DNA from: Pseudochelatococcus contaminans
GTDB taxonomy: Bacteria > Pseudomonadota > Alphaproteobacteria > Rhizobiales > Beijerinckiaceae
DNA: 43,745 nucleotides
Assembly: GCF_014195635.1 (NCBI RefSeq)
Contig: NZ_JACICC010000014.1
Location: forward strand, 1 to 43,745
Reading direction: 5' to 3'
The notes under the pieces were generated by a model. The model worked only from the letters and a program-made list of their open reading frames with translations. It was not told the origin of the DNA and did no database searches. This document shows positions 25,485-32,410 of the stretch, one piece after another; within the stretch, counting starts at the first letter, position 1, and every line of letters starts with the position of its first letter. The position numbers and the translations under genes are program-made.

Positions 25485-26933
25485 CTAGCGTCCCTTGTCG
25501 GAAAGGTGTCCATCGGGCGATATCCACAGACCATCCGAAAGATAGGCGTCGTCGCGGCCGTCTCCCCCGATCGCGTTATACAACGCATCCGTACGGTGTC
25601 CTAGAATAGGGCTGGCGCTCCTCCGGCTAGGTTTTCGATCTGAAATCGAGACGGCCATTTCGAAGAGGCGCTGTTCGGGATCGGAGCGATTGGTGCGTAA
25701 GAGGCGGCCGGCAGGATCAATCAACTCTCCTAACCGAGATGGATCAGATATCGAGGAGCGAACGGCTTCATGATCGTGCCCCAGGCTGACGAGATGTTGC
25801 GTTAGCCGCCCGAGCGCGCTCCTGGTTTCTTCTTCTGACGGCTCAAAGTCCTTTGTGATCACACGCAAGATTTTACCGCTCTGACCATCAAAAACGACTT
25901 GTCCTGCCTGCGATAGGTCGAACCGGCATGTCATGCCGCGAAAAGATTGCAATCCAGAAAGCACCGCAAGAATGCGCGAAAGCGAGGTGTTAATCGGCCA
26001 GTTCTCACGTTCGAAGAGCAAGGGTTTGTCGCTCTTCTGTTCAACTACGATCCAGGATCGGTGGTGAGAGGAAGCGAATGTGAGCCGCCCTGCCAGGAAT
26101 TCGGGCCAAACAGCGGCCATGATCATAACGGCTTCTTGGACCCCGATGTACTGGTCTTCAGTCCATGAGCGGAGCTGCCGAACGAGCGGCCGCTTTTGAT
26201 GATAATCTAGCGCCGCAGCGGTCAGAATATCGAAATTCGAAGCGACTCCTTGATTGTTACGGTGTTTTTCGAGCCAATTTTGCTCACTGTCGGCTCGATC
26301 TCTCATAAGAAGACGACGAGAGACGCCTATAACGTCCTGATTTGATCCGCCGTTGGCGAATTCTTCAATTATGAGCGGATTTCGAAACCCATCCGGAAGC
26401 GTGGTAATATAGCTGTTTTCCGGGTTATCCTCATCTTCATATGGAATGCCGAAGTGGCTTCGGAGGTAATTCTCGGCAACCTCATTCGACCGCTTCTTGC
26501 GTTCCTCCGGTGTTAGGTCTTGCTCGTCATCATCCCAGAATTCCTCACTATCCTGGTCGTCCTCTTCACCGTGTATTTCATATAATGGCTCGTAGATCGC
26601 CTGAAACGGACTGCCGCCAAAACTTGCCAGAAGACCTCTTGGTCGAACGAGAGCCCAAGTAGGGCCATGCGAACCATTCCCGTTCGAAGGCGAGGAATCA
26701 CAAATTAGCAGTCCTATCCAATCCGCATGACGGAGATAGACCTTTATTACTTCTACGACATCGTTGGTCGTCATATGTCGTGCGTTGACGACATGCAGAA
26801 ATATTTCGAAGAAAACGCGCTCTTGCACTTCGGACATGTGCCATGGGACGCGATCACCTTTCAAGCGATCCCATTCGGCAACAAACCTGTCCGATATCTC
26901 CTTGGCGACGGAAAATATTTCGTCATCACTCAT
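25485..26933 (-). CDS. Unrecognised protein with C-terminal YLSDG motif (large partner)
   Basis: I do not recognise this 482-residue protein. It is soluble, with a helical N-terminus (SDDEIFSVAKEISDRFVAEW), a strongly acidic stretch near 130-155 (EEDDQD...DDDEQD), a basic patch in KKRSNE, and a middle rich in tryptophan-containing helices. The tail YLSDGLWISPDGHLSDKGR resembles that of its small neighbour. No nuclease, ATPase or protease motif is evident. The ATG at 26933 has GAGAGGGG upstream and is preferred over a GTG at 26948. It lies between the transposon-split gene and a higBA module on the plasmid-type segment, a place where defence or stability genes are common, but no function can be assigned. 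Confidence 0.7.
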   Translation of the reverse strand: MSDDEIFSVAKEISDRFVAEWDRLKGDRVPWHMSEVQERVFFEIFLHVVNARHMTTNDVVEVIKVYLRHADWIGLLICDSSPSNGNGSHGPTWALVRPRGLLASFGGSPFQAIYEPLYEIHGEEDDQDSEEFWDDDEQDLTPEERKKRSNEVAENYLRSHFGIPYEDEDNPENSYITTLPDGFRNPLIIEEFANGGSNQDVIGVSRRLLMRDRADSEQNWLEKHRNNQGVASNFDILTAAALDYHQKRPLVRQLRSWTEDQYIGVQEAVMIMAAVWPEFLAGRLTFASSHHRSWIVVEQKSDKPLLFERENWPINTSLSRILAVLSGLQSFRGMTCRFDLSQAGQVVFDGQSGKILRVITKDFEPSEEETRSALGRLTQHLVSLGHDHEAVRSSISDPSRLGELIDPAGRLLRTNRSDPEQRLFEMAVSISDRKPSRRSASPILGHRTDALYNAIGGDGRDDAYLSDGLWISPDGHLSDKGR

Positions 26934-26995
26934 GATCGCCCCTCTCACTAGCTGCCGCTACTTCTCGGCGCGGCCGTATTCGTATTGTTGTCGGA

Positions 26996-27328
26996 TCAGA
27001 CCAGAGCCGCTTGCGGATCGAGCGGCTTTCCCTTGAAGGGCGCGACGTTGATCTCCCCTTCCCGCTTGCGGGCTTGGGCAATGTCATAGCTGTTCTGCAT
27101 CCGCATGAGCGTATCCATCGACACGCCGAAAGCCTTTTCGACCCGGAGCGCCATTTCCGGCGAAAGGTGCGCGCGCTCGTTCAGCACGGCCGACAACGCC
27201 GCCCTCGTAACACCGAGAACTTGCGCGGCGCTCGTGACCGAAAGGCCAAGCGGCTCGATGATCTCACTTTTGACGAAGCCGCCGGGGTGGGCGGGATTTT
27301 TCATACGGATGCCCTGCATCGCACTCAT
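26996..27328 (-). CDS. higA: HigA-family antitoxin
   Basis: This 110-residue antitoxin has an XRE-type helix-turn-helix (about residues 25-80). MKNPAHPGGFVKSEIIEPLG and VTRAALSAVLNERAHLSPEMALRVEKAFG are the hallmark segments of the HigA/VapI group. It should neutralise the HigB toxin encoded just upstream and repress the pair. The ATG at 27328 follows a strong AGGAGGT; a GTG two codons earlier overlaps that site. It lies 9 bp after higB, in the toxin-first order typical of higBA. Confidence 0.92.
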   Translation of the reverse strand: MSAMQGIRMKNPAHPGGFVKSEIIEPLGLSVTSAAQVLGVTRAALSAVLNERAHLSPEMALRVEKAFGVSMDTLMRMQNSYDIAQARKREGEINVAPFKGKPLDPQAALV

Positions 27329-27337
27329 AGCCACCTC

Positions 27338-27628
27338 CTAGTGGTAATCTTCATAGTCGAGGTCGATGATCTCGATTTCGGTTTGGTCGATCCGGAACGT
27401 GATCCGCCAGTTCTTGGTGACGAACAGGCTCCAGGTGCCTTTTCGATCGCCGGTGAGCTGATGGGCCTTCCAGCTCGGGACCGTGCGCAGCTCGTCTTCC
27501 CGCTCCATATCTTGGAGGAAGGTGGCGATGCGACGGACTTTCGGCACTACGGCCACCTCCAAGTCGGTGGCGTCATCATCTTCGATGAAGCGGCGTAACC
27601 CCTTATGGACCACGTTTCGGATTCTCAT
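27338..27628 (-). CDS. higB: HigB-family toxin (RelE superfamily)
   Basis: This 96-residue toxin should be a ribosome-dependent mRNA endonuclease. Family blocks are FVKHKGL-like VHKGLRRFIEDDD near the start, WKAHQLTGDRKGTWSLFVTKNWRITF in the middle, and the C-terminal IIDLDYEDYH. It is the first gene of the pair. Modules of this type stabilise plasmids, which fits the surrounding backbone. Confidence 0.92.
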   Translation of the reverse strand: MRIRNVVHKGLRRFIEDDDATDLEVAVVPKVRRIATFLQDMEREDELRTVPSWKAHQLTGDRKGTWSLFVTKNWRITFRIDQTEIEIIDLDYEDYH

Positions 27629-27695
27629 GTGCCGTCACTATCAAGCTAAACGTATAGTGTCAAGCGACGCTATACAGTTCATCACCTCATAGCCT

Positions 27696-27809
27696 TGTCG
27701 CGCAAGTCCTAAAACCCGCGACACATCGGCCGCCCCCGGAAAATCAGGGCTTTTCGTGTCGCATGTCTTTGTCGCAAGTGGTAGAAAACTTGCGACATGA
27801 TTTGCGACA
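27696..27809. promoter_or_regulatory. Res-like site: TGTCGC repeats with two 28-bp subsites
   Basis: TGTCGCG at 27696 pairs with CGCGACA at 27717, spanning 28 bp. TGTCGCAAGT at 27770 pairs with ACTTGCGACA at 27788, also spanning 28 bp. Single TGTCGCA at 27757 and TGCGACA at 27803 are in addition. Subsites of about 28 bp directly upstream of a serine recombinase gene are what a resolvase res site looks like. No other gene is seen between 27629 and 27819. Confidence 0.65.
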
Positions 27810-27819
27810 GGGGGAAGCC

Positions 27820-28413
27820 GTGAGCAGCCGACCAGATTCCGACGCCGGCCGCGTGTTCATCGGCTATGCCCGCGTTTCGACTCGCGGCCAGGACCTCGAT
27901 GCGCAGCGGGCCGCCCTGGGTGCGGCCGGCTGCGTCCGCATCTTCGAGGAAAAGGCTTCCGGGGCGAAGCGGGATCGGCCCGAGCTGGCGCGGATGCTCG
28001 ACCATCTGCGTGCCGGCGACGTGGTGACGATCACCAGGCTAGACCGCCTCGCCCGATCGACCGGCGACCTTCTGGCGATCGCGGAGCGGATCAAGGAGGC
28101 CGGCGCTGGCCTGCGTTCGCTGGCCGAGCCGTGGGCCGATACCACGACGCCGGCGGGGCGCATGGTGTTGACCGTGTTCGCCGGCATCGCGGATTTCGAG
28201 CGCAGCTTGATCGTGGAGCGCACGAGCGCCGGCCGGATCGCGGCGAAAGCCCGAGGCGTGAAGTTCGGCCCCTCCCCTGCCCTGTCGGCCGAGCAGATCG
28301 CCCATGCCCGCCAGCTTATCCATGACGACAAGAAGCCGGTGGCGGAAGTCGCCCGGCTCTTGGGCGTGCATCGTGCCACGCTCTACCGGGCGCTTGAGAA
28401 CGCATTGACGTGA
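27820..28413 (+). CDS. Serine recombinase (resolvase family) of the plasmid backbone
   Basis: This 197-residue recombinase (from the GTG at 27820, behind GGGGGAAG) has its catalytic serine in FIGYARVSTRGQDL (S20), the segment VTITRLDRLARSTGDLL, and a C-terminal helix-turn-helix (KKPVAEVARLLGVHRATLYRAL). It most likely resolves plasmid multimers or is a relic of a Tn3-type element. The frame stays open to an ATG at 27763, but that start lies within the repeated TGTCGC sites. The last codons contain a tandem repeat unit. Confidence 0.9.
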   Translation: MSSRPDSDAGRVFIGYARVSTRGQDLDAQRAALGAAGCVRIFEEKASGAKRDRPELARMLDHLRAGDVVTITRLDRLARSTGDLLAIAERIKEAGAGLRSLAEPWADTTTPAGRMVLTVFAGIADFERSLIVERTSAGRIAAKARGVKFGPSPALSAEQIAHARQLIHDDKKPVAEVARLLGVHRATLYRALENALT

Positions 28414-28427
28414 ATACGCATTGACGT
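28401..28427. repeat. Tandem CGCATTGACGT repeat at the recombinase stop codon
   Basis: CGCATTGACGT occurs at 28401 and again at 28417, 16 bp apart. The first copy contains the recombinase stop. It may be a short duplication or part of a binding site; the rest of the gap to 28523 shows nothing clear. Confidence 0.6.
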
Positions 28428-28522
28428 AACCACGTTTAGTTGCCGGCCCTAGAAGTAGTGCCTTTCGCGGTTCCTTCCGCAAGGGATTGCAGAATCGGGC
28501 GAGTTCGTCCTTACTGCTAAGA

Positions 28523-28732
28523 ATGAAGCGCGACTCGGAAAGGATTCGGAAGGACGTTGCCGCCCATCGGGCGCGGCAGCTTGCGGCCGGCCGTATCGCG
28601 CTGACCACGTATGTTCCGACTGATCTTCTCGCCCAAATCGACAAGATCAAGGAGCAGCGGGGCGTGCTTGGCCGCGCGCCGATCATCGAGGAAGCATTGA
28701 GGCTCTATATCGAAGCGAAGCAAGGGACATAA
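28523..28732 (+). CDS. Small ribbon-helix-helix-type DNA-binding protein
   Basis: This 69-residue protein has a basic N-terminus (KRDSERIRKDVAAHRARQ), then IALTTYVPTDLLAQIDKIKE and RAPIIEEALRLYIEAK. That is the strand-helix-helix pattern of CopG/MetJ-type repressors. The ATG at 28523 is inside an open frame that starts at 28487; no strong ribosome site marks it. It is followed by a terminator, so it is a single-gene unit. On plasmids such proteins often control copy number or the neighbouring rep gene, here inferred from position only. Confidence 0.7.
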   Translation: MKRDSERIRKDVAAHRARQLAAGRIALTTYVPTDLLAQIDKIKEQRGVLGRAPIIEEALRLYIEAKQGT

Positions 28733-28736
28733 CGGC

Positions 28737-28771
28737 AAAACGCCCGACCGCGCCAACGGTCGAGCGTTTTT
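28737..28771 (+). terminator. Rho-independent terminator
   Basis: AAAACGCCCGACCG pairs, with one bulged or mismatched position, with CGGTCGAGCGTTTTT around a 6-nt loop. It follows the ribbon-helix-helix gene by a few bases. Confidence 0.8.
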
Positions 28772-28923
28772 GTAGGCCGTCAGACACACCGTAGAGACGG
28801 GGCCAAAGCTCTCCCCTTATCTACGCTACAGCACTCCAATCCGCAAGATTGATTCTTGCGGAAACAGGAAAGCCGTGCCTGCCGTCCGCGCCGTCATGTC
28901 CTTCAAATGGAAGGACGACAGGC

Positions 28924-29799
28924 ATGTTGAGGACGCAGATCGCGGCCGCGATCGGCTGCGCGCGCGCAAGCGCGCTTGATGAGATCATGCGGGAGGTATG
29001 GACGCGCTACAGCGCCGGCCAGCTCACCGAGGAAGACGCCGGGCAGCTCTCCACGCTCGCCCATGAGCGCCGCGAGGCGTGGCGGGGATCGGGACAGGCC
29101 GGGCTTGGCCTGGTCATGCCCCCGGCCGAGCGATGCCCGACGCCAGTTCGCCGGCATAGTCATATCCGGGGCCGATCGGAGGGCCGGATATGGCGGCCGA
29201 CGACGCGCAAGGACGTTCAGGCAATCTTGAAGGCGGCCGAAATCTACAATGAGGCCGGCTTGCACGAGAAGGGCGAGCGAAGCGGCCCGCTAGGATCGGT
29301 GGCGCTCGACGTGCTGCGGCTGTTCGTCAATCTCATAGACTTCCGCACCGGCCGGTTAGAGCCGTCAATCACCACGATCATGGATCGGCTAGGCCGGTCG
29401 CGCGATACGATCGTGCGGGCGCTGAAGAACCTGCGGGCGCATGGTTTCATCGACTGGCTGCGGCGCTACGAGCCGACCGGCAACGAGGGGCGCGGCCCAC
29501 AGGTCCAGCAGACGAGCAACGCCTATCGCCTGTCCTTGCCGGAAAAGGCCCGTCAGTTTCTCGGCAGGTTCGGCAAGGCCCCGCCCCCGCCTGCTGATCA
29601 TGGACAGGATCAGCAGGCATGGAGCGAGGCAATCGACGCCTACAAGACCACCCTGCCCCTCGATGAGCGGACGCAGCTCGACACCGGCGATAGCCCGCTC
29701 GGTAAGGCCCTCGTGATGCTGGCAAAGAGTGTGATGAAACGTGAGTCCGATAACCAGACTGAATCCCCATCTGATCTTTATCTAAGAGGGCAAACATAA
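28924..29799 (+). CDS. Probable plasmid replication initiator (winged-helix protein)
   Basis: This 291-residue protein has a winged helix in the middle (about residues 150-205: LEPSITTIMDRLGRSRDTIVRALKNLRAHGFIDWLRRYEP). That pattern fits HTH_36-type replication proteins of small alphaproteobacterial plasmids. The N-terminus (MLRTQIAAAIGCARASALDEIMREVW) is helical. The tail is charged and probably disordered. It lies just before a partition locus, the usual place for rep. The ATG at 28924 is chosen for its protein-like start; the frame is open to 28849. No clear iterons were found nearby, so this could also be a regulator. Confidence 0.6.
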   Translation: MLRTQIAAAIGCARASALDEIMREVWTRYSAGQLTEEDAGQLSTLAHERREAWRGSGQAGLGLVMPPAERCPTPVRRHSHIRGRSEGRIWRPTTRKDVQAILKAAEIYNEAGLHEKGERSGPLGSVALDVLRLFVNLIDFRTGRLEPSITTIMDRLGRSRDTIVRALKNLRAHGFIDWLRRYEPTGNEGRGPQVQQTSNAYRLSLPEKARQFLGRFGKAPPPPADHGQDQQAWSEAIDAYKTTLPLDERTQLDTGDSPLGKALVMLAKSVMKRESDNQTESPSDLYLRGQT

Positions 29800-30042
29800 G
29801 CGGTCGCCGCTGTTCGGGCTGCTTGCGCAGCCCTGCGGCGGTTCCGATCCGCGTATAAGGCGGATCGGGAGGCGGCACCCTCACAGCAAAACCGCCACGT
29901 TCGCGCCGGCGGCAACCGTCCTACGGGCTTTCGAGAGGGAGCGAGGGGCAAGGGCGGGGCTTAATATTTGCTGTATTGCCAGCAATAAGGCATTTAAGCA
30001 AAAATTCTTGCCGTCAATGCGGTTTGCTGCTATGCCAGCAAT
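29800..30042. promoter_or_regulatory. Partition-site region upstream of parA
   Basis: This gap has a 9-bp inverted repeat CCGATCCGC/GCGGATCGG at 29844-29868. It also has two copies of the partition motif: TATTGCCAGCAATA at 29974-29987 and ATGCCAGCAA at 30032-30041, the latter touching the parA start codon. In type Ib systems the centromere lies upstream of parA, so this is the leading candidate. No gene is seen here. Confidence 0.65.
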
Positions 30043-30666
30043 ATGAAAACAATCGCCATAGTCAGCCAAAAAGGCGGGGCTGGAAAAACCACCCTCGCCT
30101 TGCACCTTGCTACGGCCGCCGAGGCGGCCGGGCTTCCCGCCGCTATCATCGACCTTGACCCCCAGGCAAGCGCCGCCGGATGGGGCGATAGCCGACAAGG
30201 TGAGGCCCCGGTTGTCGTCGCGCTTCCTCACACTCGTTTGCCGCAAGGCTTGCAGGCCGCGACCGATGGCGGGGCCGAGCTGGTCGTGATCGACACCGCG
30301 CCGCACTCGGAAGCGGCCGCAATGGCGGCAACGCGATCGTCCGACATGGTGTTGATCCCGTGCCGAGCCGGAATCCTCGATCTTCGCGCGATCGGAAGCA
30401 CGGCCGAGCTGGTGAAACTCGCCCAAAAGCCGGCCTTTGTCGTTTTGAACGCCGTGCCGCCGCGTGCCACGCAGCTTCTGGCCGATGCGCGGGAAGCCGT
30501 TCAGGTTCACGGCTTGGAGGTTGCCCCCGTCGCCTTCCAGCAGCGGGCGGCTTTCGGACATGCGCTCACGGCCGGCAAAACCGCTCCGGAGTATGAGCCG
30601 GCCGGCAAAGCCAGCGAGGAAGTGTCCGAATTGCTGACCTGGCTTAGAGGCCAATTGCTGATTTGA
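30043..30666 (+). CDS. parA: ParA-family partition ATPase
   Basis: This 207-residue Walker-type ATPase drives plasmid partition over the nucleoid. The deviant Walker A is KGGAGKTT (K10, K15), with IIDLDPQASAAGW as A' and LVVIDTAPH as Walker B. The protein lacks the N-terminal helix-turn-helix of type Ia ParA, so it is of the small type Ib class, paired with a ribbon-helix-helix protein rather than a classical ParB. The ATG at 30043 follows directly after a repeat motif with no evident ribosome binding site, so leaderless translation is possible. Confidence 0.92.
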   Translation: MKTIAIVSQKGGAGKTTLALHLATAAEAAGLPAAIIDLDPQASAAGWGDSRQGEAPVVVALPHTRLPQGLQAATDGGAELVVIDTAPHSEAAAMAATRSSDMVLIPCRAGILDLRAIGSTAELVKLAQKPAFVVLNAVPPRATQLLADAREAVQVHGLEVAPVAFQQRAAFGHALTAGKTAPEYEPAGKASEEVSELLTWLRGQLLI

Positions 30667-30678
30667 CGGCAAGCTGTA

Positions 30679-30713
30679 TTGCCAGCAATAAGGCATAATG
30701 GTATTGCTGGCAA
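30679..30713. promoter_or_regulatory. Partition motif pair between parA and its partner
   Basis: TTGCCAGCAA at 30679-30688 and TTGCTGGCAA at 30704-30713 repeat the motif found upstream of parA. They lie before the ribbon-helix-helix gene and could serve as its operator. Confidence 0.7.
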
Positions 30714-30738
30714 ACTGGCAGTTTGATGGGATAAAACC

Positions 30739-31020
30739 ATGTCGAAAAGACCGAGTTTAGCCGCGAGCATGAAGGCCGTGGGCGCGCAGACCACGCCGCC
30801 TGTTGCGCCTATCGCGGAATCCGCCCCCGCGCCGACCCCGGATCGTGCCGAGGGTAAGCGTTACCATGCCGCCACGCGGGCCGGAATGAAGCGGGTGACA
30901 GTCGTGGTCGAGCCGGAGGAACATCGCCGGGTTAAGCGGCTGTCAGCCGACACCGACCGCTCCATTGAAGACCTCATGCGCGAGGCGCTTGCTGACTTGC
31001 TGGCAAAACATAGTGCTTGA
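30739..31020 (+). CDS. Ribbon-helix-helix partition partner (ParG-like)
   Basis: This 93-residue protein has a proline/alanine-rich flexible N-terminus (about 1-45). A C-terminal ribbon-helix-helix follows (MKRVTVVVEPEEHRRVKRL then SIEDLMREALADLLAKHSA). This is the architecture of centromere-binding partners of type Ib ParA proteins such as ParG. It should bind the TTGC-N2-GCAA sites and stimulate ParA; both are inference. GGGA lies upstream of the ATG. One motif copy lies in the end of the gene and another just past the stop. Confidence 0.8.
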   Translation: MSKRPSLAASMKAVGAQTTPPVAPIAESAPAPTPDRAEGKRYHAATRAGMKRVTVVVEPEEHRRVKRLSADTDRSIEDLMREALADLLAKHSA

Positions 31021-31030
31021 TTGCCAGCAA
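30997..31030. promoter_or_regulatory. Partition motif pair at the end of the ParG-like gene
   Basis: TTGCTGGCAA at 30997-31006 and TTGCCAGCAA at 31021-31030, 24 bp apart, flank the stop codon. They lie upstream of the RelE/XRE pair and may control it. A further copy is at 31783-31792. Confidence 0.7.
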
Positions 31031-31098
31031 AGCGGCGATGCGGTAAGGGCCTTGAAGTGTAACGCTATGTGTCATACATTCAGGGGCGAGGAAGTCGC

Positions 31099-31488
31099 GT
31101 GAGGGTTTTCAAAAACAGCCGGTTTCACAAGTTTGCCCGAAAGGAGAAAATCTCTGACGCGATGCTTTGTGAGGCTGTAGAGCGGGCTGAGCGCGGCCAG
31201 ATCGACGCCGATCTAGGGGCCGGCCTTATCAAGCAACGAGTAGCGCGGCCCGGCGCTGGAAAGTCTGGCGGCTTCCGAACGCTGGTTTTCTTCCGCGCGG
31301 AGACGAGGGCGGTTTTCGCGTTCGGGTTTGCCAAGAGCGATATGGCGAACCTTGATGATGCGGAAGAAGCCTACTTGAAGAAGGCCGCAAAGCTGGTCTT
31401 GGGGTTTGCAGATGCGCAGATGGACGCGGAAGTTGCTGCGGGTCGAATGTTCGAGGTGAATTGCGATGAGCAAGACTTACAAGAGTGA
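31099..31488 (+). CDS. RelE/HigB-type toxin
   Basis: This 129-residue protein has the pattern of RelE-superfamily proteins of the DUF1044 group: VFKNSRFHKFARKEKISDAML, then GLIKQRVARPGAGKSGGFRTLVFFRAETRAVFAFGFAKSD. It should be an mRNA interferase held in check by the XRE protein encoded next. I prefer the GTG at 31099, with GAGGAA upstream, over a start at 31069. The end of the gene overlaps the antitoxin gene by 23 bp. Confidence 0.85.
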   Translation: MRVFKNSRFHKFARKEKISDAMLCEAVERAERGQIDADLGAGLIKQRVARPGAGKSGGFRTLVFFRAETRAVFAFGFAKSDMANLDDAEEAYLKKAAKLVLGFADAQMDAEVAAGRMFEVNCDEQDLQE

Positions 31489-31783
31489 AGCTCTGGCGGC
31501 CGTCCATGAGATGATGGAAGGCTTCTATGAGTCCGGCGCGATCGACAAGCAGACGATGCGCGAATTTGACGAGGGGTGTCTGACAACCGTTGAGCCGCTG
31601 ACCCCCGAGGAAATCCGTTCTATTCGTGAGCGTGAGCGTATCTCGCAGCCTGTCTTTGCCCGCTATCTCAACGTGAGTAAGGGGCTGGTGTCAGATTGGG
31701 AACGTGGGGTGAAGAAGCCCGGCGGCCCGGCGCTGCGGCTGCTGACCGTTATTCAGAAAAGGGGCCTTGAGGCGATTGCCTGA
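31466..31783 (+). CDS. XRE-family antitoxin
   Basis: This 105-residue protein has a C-terminal helix-turn-helix (about 55-95: RERERISQPVFARYLNVSKGLVSDWERGVKKPGGPALRLL) of the type found in HigA2-like antitoxins. GAGGTGAA lies before the ATG. It should neutralise the RelE-type protein and repress the pair. A TTGCTGGCAA motif overlaps its stop codon. Confidence 0.88.
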   Translation: MSKTYKSEALAAVHEMMEGFYESGAIDKQTMREFDEGCLTTVEPLTPEEIRSIRERERISQPVFARYLNVSKGLVSDWERGVKKPGGPALRLLTVIQKRGLEAIA

Positions 31784-32009
31784 TTGCTGGCAAGTTGGCA
31801 AACAAGCAATTTGGCAAGTTGTCTGCCTGCATCCCGCCCCCGGCCGTCCCTACGGCCCTAGATGATGAGAGCGGGACGGCCGGGGGCTAGCGTCGCGGGT
31901 GTGGCCTGGTTGAGCGATGCCGGCGAGCAGCCGGCCCCGGCCCGGAGGGAACGCGCTCCCACATAGCGCCGAAGTGACCGGAGGGCCGCAAGAGAGAAGC
32001 CCCGGTGCG
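31784..32009. repeat. Gap with a perfect 15-bp inverted repeat
   Basis: GCCCCCGGCCGTCCC (31836-31850) and GGGACGGCCGGGGGC (31873-31887) are a perfect inverted repeat around 22 bp. There is no run of T after it. The gap separates the plus-strand partition/toxin genes from the minus-strand mobilisation genes, so a two-way terminator or a replication-linked structure are both possible. No gene is seen. Confidence 0.7.
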
Positions 32010-32399
32010 TCAGCGCCGGGACCGCTTTTCCCATCTGGCCGGCTCGGGCAGGGGGGCTTCGCGCTTTTCGCGCAGTAGGGCTTTCATTTCTTCCATCGAA
32101 ATACCCGGTCGGGAATCATCGGCCGCCACCTGTATGCGGCGCTTGAGTAGTTCCCGGCGCAGATCGGCATGGGGTGCCAGCTCCTTATGCTCGCCCAGGA
32201 TCACGAACACGGCTTCGGACGGATCAAGGAACGTGTCCTGTTCGATCAGATCGAGCAGCCACAGGGCCAGCGACGGCGGCAGATAGGCTTCAAACCGCAA
32301 GCCGCCCTTGGCGGCCTGGTCACGGAGCTGCTTGGCCTGTTCAACGGCATGGGCCTTGTCGGCGGGATCGGGCCATTCGGGCGCATCGGTGTCGGTCAT
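32010..32399 (-). CDS. Small hypothetical protein of the mobilisation operon
   Basis: I do not recognise this 129-residue soluble protein well. It has LRFEAYLPPSLALWLLDLIEQDTFLDPSEAVFVILGEHKEL in the middle, a strand-helix-helix pattern reminiscent of ribbon-helix-helix repressors. Both ends are charged. It lies 11 bp after traG on the same strand and is the last gene of that unit. AAGGAT precedes the ATG. It may be a regulator of the transfer genes. Confidence 0.7.
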   Translation of the reverse strand: MTDTDAPEWPDPADKAHAVEQAKQLRDQAAKGGLRFEAYLPPSLALWLLDLIEQDTFLDPSEAVFVILGEHKELAPHADLRRELLKRRIQVAADDSRPGISMEEMKALLREKREAPLPEPARWEKRSRR

Positions 32400-32410
32400 G
32401 GTTTCATCCT

